Notes under the pieces: model-generated
What the model was told of the DNA's origin: nothing
What the model saw: only the letters and a program-made list of their open reading frames with translations
Database searches by the model: none
Translations under genes and position numbers: made by a program
Shown: piece after piece, positions 32,378 to 39,302 of the stretch
Layout: each line of letters begins with the position of its first letter
Numbering within the stretch: position 1 is the stretch's first letter
Source: Oryzomicrobium sp.
GTDB lineage: Bacteria; Pseudomonadota; Gammaproteobacteria; Burkholderiales; Rhodocyclaceae
DNA length: 64,000 nucleotides
Direction of reading: 5' to 3'
Assembly (NCBI RefSeq): GCF_021287045.1
Contig: NZ_JAJTBG010000007.1
Coordinates: 148,340 to 212,339, forward strand

Positions 32378-33547
32378 ATGCGCATCGTCGATATCCGGGA
32401 AGCCACCCTCCCGATCAAGTCCTCCATCCGCAACGCCTACATCGATTTTTCCAAGATGACCCTGTCCCTGGTGGCGGTGGTCACCGACGTGATCCGCGAC
32501 GGCAAGCCGGTGGTGGGCTACGGCTTCAACTCCAACGGCCGCTACGGCCAGGGCGCCCTGATCCGCGAGCGCTTCCGCCCCCGCCTGCTGGAGGCGGCCC
32601 CCGAGTCCTTGCAGGACGACACCGGCAACAATCTGGACCCGCATAAGGTGTGGGCCTGCATGATGACCAACGAGAAGCCCGGCGGCCACGGCGAGCGTTC
32701 GGTGGCGGTGGGTACCATCGACATGGCGATCTGGGACGCGGTGGCCAAGATCGAGGGTAAGCCCCTGTTCCAGCTGCTGGCCGAGCGCTACGGCAGCGGC
32801 ACCCCCAACCGCAAGGTGTTCGTCTATGCTGCCGGCGGCTACTACTGGCCCGGCCAGGACCTGGAAGCCCTCAAGCGCGAGATGCAGGGCTACGTGGACC
32901 GGGGCTACACCGTGGTCAAGAAGAAGATCGGCGGCGACACCCTGGCCAACGACCTGAAGCGCATCGAGGCCATCCTCTCCATCCTGCCCAGCGGCCACAA
33001 GCTGGCGGTGGACGCCAACGGCCGCTTCGACCTCAAGACCGCCGTCGAGTACGCCAAGGCCCTCTCCCAGTACGACCTGTTCTGGTACGAGGAGGCCGGC
33101 GATCCCCTGGACTACGCCCTCCAGGCCGAGCTGGCCAACCACTACGCCGGCCCCATGGCCACTGGCGAGAACCTGTTCTCGATGCAGGACGCCCGCAACC
33201 TGATCCGCTACGGCGGCATGCGTCCGGACCGGGACTGGCTGCAATTCGACTGCGCCCTGTCCTACGGCCTGGTGGAGTACCTGCGCACCCTGCAAATGCT
33301 CCAGGACTACGGCTGGAGCCCGTCCCGCTGCATTCCCCACGGCGGCCACCAGATGTCCCTGGCGATTGCCGCGGGCCTGGGCCTGGGCGGCAACGAATCC
33401 TACCCGGACCTGTTCCAGCCCTTCGGCGGCTTCCCCGATGGGGTCAAGGTCGAGGGCGGCTACGTCACCCTGCCGGAACTGCCGGGCATCGGCTTCGAAG
33501 GCAAGGCCGACCTGTACGCCGAGATGAAGCTGCTGGGCGAAGCCTGA
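32378..33547 (+). CDS. tarD: D-tartrate dehydratase (enolase superfamily)
   Basis: 389 residues. The assignment rests on strong resemblance to the characterised Bradyrhizobium japonicum D-tartrate dehydratase. Active-site residues fall in place: Lys183 in VVKKKIGG, metal ligands Asp212 (VDANGRF), Glu238 (WYEEAGDP) and Glu264 (ATGENLF), the base His321 (CIPHGGHQ), and Lys100 (NEKPGGHGE). The reaction dehydrates D-tartrate to oxaloacetate with Mg2+. GAAGGA precedes ATG 32378. A LysR regulator is divergent and a strong terminator follows, so the pair looks like a small catabolic unit; no tartrate transporter is adjacent. Confidence 0.88.
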   Translation: MRIVDIREATLPIKSSIRNAYIDFSKMTLSLVAVVTDVIRDGKPVVGYGFNSNGRYGQGALIRERFRPRLLEAAPESLQDDTGNNLDPHKVWACMMTNEKPGGHGERSVAVGTIDMAIWDAVAKIEGKPLFQLLAERYGSGTPNRKVFVYAAGGYYWPGQDLEALKREMQGYVDRGYTVVKKKIGGDTLANDLKRIEAILSILPSGHKLAVDANGRFDLKTAVEYAKALSQYDLFWYEEAGDPLDYALQAELANHYAGPMATGENLFSMQDARNLIRYGGMRPDRDWLQFDCALSYGLVEYLRTLQMLQDYGWSPSRCIPHGGHQMSLAIAAGLGLGGNESYPDLFQPFGGFPDGVKVEGGYVTLPELPGIGFEGKADLYAEMKLLGEA

Positions 33548-33586
33548 CCGCTTCAACCCCGCTCAGGCAGCCTGCCTGAAAGCCAC

Positions 33587-33633
33587 TACTGGCGCGGACT
33601 TTCACGGTGCCCCCGTGGAACGCCGCGCCAGTA
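33587..33633. repeat. REP-like hairpin, 11-bp stem with 25-base loop
   Basis: TACTGGCGCGG pairs perfectly with CCGCGCCAGTA across a 25-base loop. Flanks TGCCTGAAAGCC (left) and GTGGAACG (in the loop, ahead of the right arm) recur at the other copies. It lies between the tarD stop and the terminator. Confidence 0.7.
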
Positions 33634-33643
33634 AAGGCGCAAA

Positions 33644-33712
33644 AAGGCCCATGGCCGGAAACGCCCGCTGGATGCGGGGCTCAGGGTTCCGGCCATGGGC
33701 CTTCGGTTTTTC
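33644..33712. terminator. Bidirectional terminator between tarD and the convergent lipoprotein gene
   Basis: A 17-bp perfect inverted repeat, AAGGCCCATGGCCGGAA / TTCCGGCCATGGGCCTT, with a 26-base loop. GGTTTTT follows on the plus strand and an A-run precedes it, which serves the minus-strand transcript. Confidence 0.8.
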
Positions 33713-33717
33713 GGGGC

Positions 33718-34947
33718 TTACTTGCGGCGCAGTTCGGCGATGTCCTTGACCCAGCGGGCTGCGTCCTTTTCCAGCCATTCCCGGGCGATGGAATCGTCCT
33801 TCACGTAGGCGTCGAGGAAGGCGGTGGTGAGGCCCTGGATGGCGGCCACGTCCACCGCCTGGTTGGTGGCGGACATGCCGCCTTGGCTACCGGAGCGGCC
33901 GCCGGCACGGCTGCCGGAATCGCCCTGTCCGCCGCCCTTTCGGCGGCTACGCCCGCTGCTGGAGCCGCCGCCTTGGGAGCGGCCGTCGTCGCCGACCTCC
34001 GGGGCCGCCGCCGGTTCGCTGGGCCGGCGTTCGCCCTGGGCGCCGGCGTCCTGGCGTCCCGTGCCGCCGGCGAAGCCGCTGTGGGGCAGATCCGCCAGGG
34101 TGAGCAGGTACTTGCCCCCGGCGGGCATGTATTCATAGGGCGCGCGGCGCAGCGAGGCGGTGTTGACCAGGCCGGTGGCGTCGCCGTCGTTGTTGCCGGT
34201 GACCGACAGCACCGGGCCCTTGATACGGGTGTAGCGCTGGCTGAGGGCCACGCCGGAGAAATCGGCATAGGGGCTCAAGGCCACCACCGCCGCCACCTGG
34301 GCGGGCAGGGCAGGGGGCGTGGCGACGCCGCGCACCTCCTCGCCGGCGACGGCCATGGCGGTGTAGGCCCCCAGGTCGTAGCCGGCGACGGCCACCCGGG
34401 TCAGGTCGATCCGCGCCAGGGGGGCGTCATCCGGGCCTGGGCGGCCCTGGCGGCGCGCCAGGTCGGCCAGGGCCAGGCCCAAGGTGTCAAGGCGGGCACC
34501 CATGGCCTGGGCCGAGTAGCGGGCGTGGGCCAGGCTGAGAAAATCCCCGGCCCGGGCGCTGGGGGAAGACCAGGCGCCGGCGTCCTCGCCCAGGGGCTGG
34601 AGGGTGAGCACGGCGTAGCCGCTGCGCGCCCAGGCATCGCTCCAGGCGGCGCCGGCCCGGCGGCCTTCGCCCATGGCGGGCAGGTACACCACCAGGGGAA
34701 AGGTGCCCTGGCCCTGGGGCAGGGCCAGGGTGGCATCGAGGGGCCGGCCGGCGTTGAGGGTGAGGTCGGTGGTGCGGGCCTCGTAACGCTGGTCGGGCTG
34801 GTAGCCCCGGCCGGCGAACTGCTTGACCCGGGTTTCGTCCGGTTTGGCCGGCCCGCGCCCGGCGCAGCCCGACAGCAGCGCCATGGCCAGGGTCAGGGCG
34901 GTGAGGCCGAGGCGCTGCGGTAGGGAAAGGCGCGGGGTCACGGTCAT
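33718..34947 (-). CDS. Lipoprotein alpha/beta-hydrolase-fold protein with Asp at the nucleophile elbow
   Basis: 409 residues. A signal sequence ends in a lipobox LLSGC (Cys28), so the protein is likely lipid-anchored. The hydrolase-like core (about 70-280) has FPLVVYLPAMGEGRRAG for the oxyanion region and VAVAGYDLGAYTAM where GxSxG would stand, with Asp instead of Ser. Asp nucleophiles exist in dehalogenases and epoxide hydrolases, so it may be active or a dead relative; a closing His is possible in LPHSGF. Residues about 295-350 are a Gly/Ser/Arg-rich insertion (QGGGSSSGRSRRKGGGQG) before a helical C-terminus. Substrate unknown. Confidence 0.7.
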   Translation of the reverse strand: MTVTPRLSLPQRLGLTALTLAMALLSGCAGRGPAKPDETRVKQFAGRGYQPDQRYEARTTDLTLNAGRPLDATLALPQGQGTFPLVVYLPAMGEGRRAGAAWSDAWARSGYAVLTLQPLGEDAGAWSSPSARAGDFLSLAHARYSAQAMGARLDTLGLALADLARRQGRPGPDDAPLARIDLTRVAVAGYDLGAYTAMAVAGEEVRGVATPPALPAQVAAVVALSPYADFSGVALSQRYTRIKGPVLSVTGNNDGDATGLVNTASLRRAPYEYMPAGGKYLLTLADLPHSGFAGGTGRQDAGAQGERRPSEPAAAPEVGDDGRSQGGGSSSGRSRRKGGGQGDSGSRAGGRSGSQGGMSATNQAVDVAAIQGLTTAFLDAYVKDDSIAREWLEKDAARWVKDIAELRRK

Positions 34948-34962
34948 GGCGCAGCCGGAGGC

Positions 34963-35493
34963 TTACTTGGTGGCCGGGGCCGGGGCGGCAGCGGGAGCCG
35001 TGGCGGCGGGGGCAGCCGGGGCGTTGGCGCGGCGCTGTTCGCGCAGGCAGGCGCGCTTGTCGTCGCCCTGCTTGTCCTTGCACGCCGCCATGGCCGCCTG
35101 GTGGCGCTGGGCGCGGGCCTGGGCCCGTTCGGTGCACTTGGCCGGGTCGGCCGACTTGGCGCACATGGCGTCGCGCATGCAGCTGCGGTGTTCGGCGCCC
35201 TGCTTGCCCTCACAGCTCTTCTTGGCCTCGTCCATCCGGGCGCGCATGGCCTGGCGCTTTTCCTCGCACTGGGCCGGGTCCTTGGCCTTGCTGCAATCGA
35301 AATGATGGTGGTGGCCGCCATGGCGGGGCTTGGCGGTATCGGCACCGGGCTGGCCGGCCGGGGCAGCGGTGCCCTGGGGAGCGGCCTGGGGCGTTTGGGT
35401 GGCAGGGGTATCGGCGGCGCTGGCCAGATCGGCGCCGCACAGCAGGGCGGCGGTCAGCAAGGTGGTGGCCAGGGGGCGGACGAGACGGTTCAT
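34963..35493 (-). CDS. Cys-rich secreted protein with His cluster, unknown function
   Basis: 176 residues. A signal peptide (about 1-27, ending ASA) precedes a Pro/Ala/Gln-rich stretch, then HGGHHHHFDC and a central region (about 65-150) with eight cysteines in repeated C-x(6-12)-C spacing amid Lys/Arg/Ala-rich helices (CSKAKDPAQCEEKRQ, CAKSADPAKCTERAQ). The two KxxDPAxC units look like an internal duplication. The tail is Ala/Pro-rich. Disulfide-stapled helices or metal binding would fit; no family was identified. It ends 15 bases before the lipoprotein gene start, so it is probably co-transcribed with it. Confidence 0.65.
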   Translation of the reverse strand: MNRLVRPLATTLLTAALLCGADLASAADTPATQTPQAAPQGTAAPAGQPGADTAKPRHGGHHHHFDCSKAKDPAQCEEKRQAMRARMDEAKKSCEGKQGAEHRSCMRDAMCAKSADPAKCTERAQARAQRHQAAMAACKDKQGDDKRACLREQRRANAPAAPAATAPAAAPAPATK

Positions 35494-35668
35494 GGCGGTG
35501 CTCCTCGTGATGGGTGGTGCAATGAATGCTAGGTGATTTCCGCGCTTCCCCGGCGTTAGCAATTGTTTCGGAATATTTCCGCGGAATTCCCCCTCGGGGC
35601 GGGGCCTCCGGACGTTAAAATCCGAGCCTTTCCAACCCCAACCCTGTTTTGCATCAAGGAGCTTTTGC

Positions 35669-36244
35669 ATGTCCGGTCACGGTTTCCACGTCCACGGTCC
35701 CCACGACCACGAAGTCGAGCACGCCGCCCAGCATGGCGGCGACGGCTTCACGGCCCGCCTGGCGGTGCTGACCGCGATTCTGTCCACCATCGGCGCCATC
35801 TTCGGCTACATGGGCGGCCATTCCCAGAACGCAGCGCTGCTGTACAAGAACGAGGCGGCGATCCAGAAGACGGCGGCCTCGAACCAGTGGAACTACTACC
35901 AGGCCAAGAGCAACAAGCAGAACCTGGCCGAGCTGTCGGTGACCCTGACCAGCGGCGAGGCCCAGGAGAAGTTCAAGCAGGCGGTGGAGCGCTACAAGAA
36001 GGAAAAGGAAGAGATCAAGGCCGACGCCGAGAAGCTCGAAGCCGCCGCCAAGGAGGCCGACCACCAGAGCGAGCTGGAAATGCACGTTCACGAGCGCTGG
36101 GCCCTGGCCACCACCCTGTTGCAGATCGCCATCGCCCTGGCGGCCATCACCCTGCTGACCCGCAAGCGCTGGATGCTGGGGAGCGTGTTCAGCGCTGCCG
36201 GCCTGGGCGTCGTGGCCGGTGTCCTGGCCTACCTGCACCTCTGA
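35669..36244 (+). CDS. DUF4337 membrane protein
   Basis: 191 residues. A His-rich start (HGFHVHGPHDHEVEH) leads into one membrane helix (about 29-48), a long charged coiled coil (about 80-135, EKFKQAVERYKKEKEEIKAD) and two closely spaced C-terminal membrane helices (about 145-185). This is the DUF4337 layout; its function is unknown. AAGGAG precedes ATG 35669. The Ppx/GppA-like gene starts 13 bases after the stop. Confidence 0.8.
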   Translation: MSGHGFHVHGPHDHEVEHAAQHGGDGFTARLAVLTAILSTIGAIFGYMGGHSQNAALLYKNEAAIQKTAASNQWNYYQAKSNKQNLAELSVTLTSGEAQEKFKQAVERYKKEKEEIKADAEKLEAAAKEADHQSELEMHVHERWALATTLLQIAIALAAITLLTRKRWMLGSVFSAAGLGVVAGVLAYLHL

Positions 36245-36257
36245 CCGGGCCGGCCCG

Positions 36258-37421
36258 ATGATGCCTGCCGTGCCGCGCCGCCTGGTCCTGGGGGCGGCGT
36301 TCTGCCTGGGGCTGCTGGCGGCCCCGGCCTGGGCCGACGCCCCGCCGGCAGACGGCTGCCGGGTGGCCTTCGACGTGGGCTCCTCGGGCATTCGCGCCGG
36401 CGCCACGGGCAGCGCCGCCGTGCCCCGGGCGGACATCGACTACCTGGCCCCGCTGATGGCCGGCCGCAGCCTGGACGACACCGTGCCGGCCACCGTGGCG
36501 GCCCTTTCCGCCACCTCCGGCCTGCCCGCTCAGGCCGGCTTCGACCCCGGCTGCCGGCGCGTCGCCGGCGGCTTTTCCGCCTGGCGCCTGGCCCTGTCCC
36601 GGGACCCGGCCGCCCTGGCGGCCACCCTGGCGACGATCCGCGCCAAGAGCGGCGTGCCGCTCCTGGTCATTCCCCAGACCGTCGAGGGGGCCTACGGCTA
36701 CTTCGCCGCCCGGCAGGCGCTGGGCGAGGCGCTGACCACCAGCCACGTGCTCGACATCGGCGGCGGCAGCCTGCAAATCGCCGGAGCCCACACCTCCTTC
36801 GGCGACAACCTGGGCCAGAAGGTCTGGCACCGCCAGCTCTGCCAGGTGATCCGCCGCACCTCCGATGCTCCCTGCGTCCTGCAACCCCTGGCCCCGGAAC
36901 AGCTTGCCGCCGTGCGCAACTGGCTGGGCGAGAAACTGCGCCCCGCCGCCCAGGCCCTGGGCGGTTCGGTGACCCTGACGGCCATCAGCCGTCCCGTCAC
37001 CCGGGGCGTGCTGCCTGCGCTGGAGCGGCTGCAAGGGGCCGCAGGGAAAAAGGATGAGGCGGCAGCAGGTTCCACACTCGGCACGCTGTCGCTCGCCAGC
37101 CTGAGCACCGCCATCGACCGGCTCGCCGGCCTGACCTTGGCCGAAACCGCCAATCGGGTCGGCAGCCAGCCCCGCTACGCCGCCTACCTGCTGTCGGACA
37201 TGCTGCTGGTGGAAGGTCTGCTGCGCGCCACCGGCGGCACCACGCTGAAGGTGGCCGAACTGGACCTGACCAACCTGCCCGGCCTGTTGGCCGACGACCG
37301 AGCCTACGCCTGGGGGGAGCGCTACGGCTGCTACCTGGAGCGGCTGGGCCGTCAGGGCCTGGCCGCCTATGCCAGCGATCCGGCCACCTGCCCGGCCGAG
37401 GCGCCGCCGCCACGGCCCTGA
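36258..37421 (+). CDS. Secreted Ppx/GppA-like protein
   Basis: 387 residues. It starts with a signal peptide (about 1-26, ending AWA), followed by an ASKHA-fold pair of phosphate-binding loops: AFDVGSSGIRAGA near 36-48 and VLDIGGGSLQIAG near 168-180, as in exopolyphosphatase/guanosine pentaphosphatase proteins. The family is normally cytoplasmic and uses polyphosphate or pppGpp, so export is unusual and the substrate is open. The catalytic Glu of Ppx may be represented in VIPQTVEGAYGYFA. The start may be ATG 36258 or 36261. It follows the DUF4337 gene closely. Confidence 0.75.
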   Translation: MMPAVPRRLVLGAAFCLGLLAAPAWADAPPADGCRVAFDVGSSGIRAGATGSAAVPRADIDYLAPLMAGRSLDDTVPATVAALSATSGLPAQAGFDPGCRRVAGGFSAWRLALSRDPAALAATLATIRAKSGVPLLVIPQTVEGAYGYFAARQALGEALTTSHVLDIGGGSLQIAGAHTSFGDNLGQKVWHRQLCQVIRRTSDAPCVLQPLAPEQLAAVRNWLGEKLRPAAQALGGSVTLTAISRPVTRGVLPALERLQGAAGKKDEAAAGSTLGTLSLASLSTAIDRLAGLTLAETANRVGSQPRYAAYLLSDMLLVEGLLRATGGTTLKVAELDLTNLPGLLADDRAYAWGERYGCYLERLGRQGLAAYASDPATCPAEAPPPRP

Positions 37422-37587
37422 CTCCTTGGACGCGGCCCGGCAAGCGGGCCGCCGTCTTGCCCTGGCACCGTTCGGGCGCGCCGGGCCGGGGCAAGGGATC
37501 GGCGTGGCGCCGGCCCCGTCGGGGGCCGGATTGCGCTTTTCGGCCCCCTCCCGAATAACGGGCATGGGGCCGGAGGATTGCGCCGGA

Positions 37588-38913
37588 TCAGGTGCGGCGC
37601 ACGGTCTCGGAGAGCTTTTCCACCACTTCGACCACGTTGCGGGCGCCCTGGCGGATCTGGTTGATGGCGGTGCCCGCCTCGTTGGCGTGCGCCACGCCGG
37701 CCTCCACCTCGCTCAGGCTGGCGGCCATGCCGTCGATCACAGCGTGGCTTTCCTGCTGGATGGTGCTGATCATGGTCGAAATTTCGGTCGTGGATCGGGC
37801 GGTCCGTTCAGCCAGCTTGCGCACCTCGTCGGCCACCACGGCGAAGCCGCGGCCGGCCTCGCCGGCCCGGGCCGCCTCGATGGCGGCGTTGAGGGCGAGC
37901 AGGTTGGTCTGGTCGGCGATTTCCTTGATGGTGTTGACGATCGAGGTGATCTGGCTGGTTTGCGCCCCCAGGCTTTCCACCTGGCGCGACGATTCCCCCA
38001 CCTGATTGGCCAGGCCGCGCATCTTGTCGATGGCCTGGAGAATGATGCGCTCGCCGTCGGCCGAGAGCTGTTCGGTTTCCCGGGACACCTCGTAGGCCGT
38101 GCGCACGCCCCGCTGCCCGGCCTGATGGCGTAGCACCCGCTCGGTAATGTCGGTGGCGACCTTGATCACCCGGTAGATCTTGCCCGAATCGTCCTGGATC
38201 GGGTTGTAGGTGGCTTCGAGCCAGATGCTCTGGCCGTTTTTGTGCACCCGCTCGCATTCCCCGGCAAAGAACTCGCCCCGGGCAAGCTGGTGCCACATGT
38301 CCTGGTAGGCCGGGCTATCGACAAATTCCGGCGTACAGAACATGCGGTGGTGCCGGCCCCGGATTTCCTCCAGGCGATAGCCCAGGGTGGCGAGGAAATT
38401 GTCGTTGGCCCCCTGGATGATGCCGTCCACGTCGAACTCGATCACCGCCATGGAGCGGTCCAGGGCGCTCACCAGATTGCGGGTGTGGGTCGCCTCGACG
38501 ATGCGCGCGGTGATGTCGTTGGCGATCTTGACGATGCGGCTGATCGCGCCGCCGGCATTCCGCACGGGGAAGTAGGTGGCTTCGAGCCAGACCGCGCTGC
38601 CGTCCTTGCGCTGGCGCTCGAATTTGCCGCTGAAGGCCTCGCCGCGACGCAGCTGCTCCCAGAAACGGCCGTATTCGGCCGACCCGGCCAGCTCCGCCGT
38701 GCAGAAGATGCGGTGGTGCTGGCCGACGATTTCGTCCCGCCGGTAGCCCATTACCAGGCAGAAGTTGTCATTGGCCTCCAGGATGGTGCCGTCGGGGGAA
38801 AATTCGATCATCGCCACGGTGCGGTGCAGCGCATCGACCAGGCTCTGCAGGGGGAGCCGTGCGGCTTCGCTGGAGGCGAGCTGCTGCTTGAGGGCGGAAG
38901 TGAAACCGAACAT
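37588..38913 (-). CDS. Soluble PAS-PAS chemoreceptor, BdlA-like
   Basis: 441 residues without membrane helices. Two similar PAS domains (about 28-140 and 150-262) each have the IFC/MFC motif: [12 protein letters not shown] and [12 protein letters not shown], plus the WLEATYFPV and WLEATYNPI strands. The signalling domain (about 290-441) carries [20 protein letters not shown] and [20 protein letters not shown]. Length and layout match BdlA of Pseudomonas aeruginosa, a biofilm-dispersal receptor; redox sensing through the PAS pair is likely. The repeated PAS pair suggests an internal duplication. It is transcribed alone, with an AT-rich region upstream. Confidence 0.88.
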   Translation of the reverse strand: MFGFTSALKQQLASSEAARLPLQSLVDALHRTVAMIEFSPDGTILEANDNFCLVMGYRRDEIVGQHHRIFCTAELAGSAEYGRFWEQLRRGEAFSGKFERQRKDGSAVWLEATYFPVRNAGGAISRIVKIANDITARIVEATHTRNLVSALDRSMAVIEFDVDGIIQGANDNFLATLGYRLEEIRGRHHRMFCTPEFVDSPAYQDMWHQLARGEFFAGECERVHKNGQSIWLEATYNPIQDDSGKIYRVIKVATDITERVLRHQAGQRGVRTAYEVSRETEQLSADGERIILQAIDKMRGLANQVGESSRQVESLGAQTSQITSIVNTIKEIADQTNLLALNAAIEAARAGEAGRGFAVVADEVRKLAERTARSTTEISTMISTIQQESHAVIDGMAASLSEVEAGVAHANEAGTAINQIRQGARNVVEVVEKLSETVRRT

Positions 38914-39302
38914 GGGGGCTGTCTTTCGTCTGGATGCGGGGCCGAAAATTGCGCGCCGGGCATCCGAAGGGGCTGCTCGATGCGCGGGCGAGGCCTATTT
39001 TACTGCTGCATTGCGGTTGTTGCGTATTTGTCTTCGACAAAGCTAAATTTTTACCGAAATTCTACCGAAAAAATAATTTTGTCTAGGACGAATAGGTGGG
39101 TTGCCGGTAGGGATTTGTAGCGGTCAGGTAACCGTGCGCAACCGCGTCCCGCCTGGCGGGGCGGCAGCGAACATGACGCCGGCAGGCGCAACCCTGCCGG
39201 CAGGGCAACGGGAATCCGCCTTGGCCGGCTTGGGGCGACGGCGCTTTTCTGCATTGGCCGCGCCCGGCGCTGCCGTGAAACATCGGGGAGCGCCGGGCGA
39301 GG
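38914..39302. other. 389-base gap upstream of the BdlA-like gene
   Basis: The part near the receptor start (about 38995-39115) is AT-rich with two ACCGAAA repeats and TTTGTCTTCGACAAA, and probably holds its promoter. The rest carries two GC-rich inverted repeats: GCCGGCAGG / CCTGCCGGC (about 39178-39205) and CGCCCGGCGCT / AGCGCCGGGCG (39261-39299). The second directly follows the mscS-family gene on the minus strand and may act as its terminator. No gene seen. Confidence 0.5.

Noticed and set aside
31193-33556. 787-codon minus-strand frame that would fuse LysR to an upstream extension
   Set aside because: The extension lies antisense to the D-tartrate dehydratase gene. The LysR domain starts properly at ATG 32119.
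37588-38913. Periplasmic ligand-binding chemoreceptor
   Set aside because: No membrane helix or signal peptide; two PAS domains and the signalling domain account for the full length.
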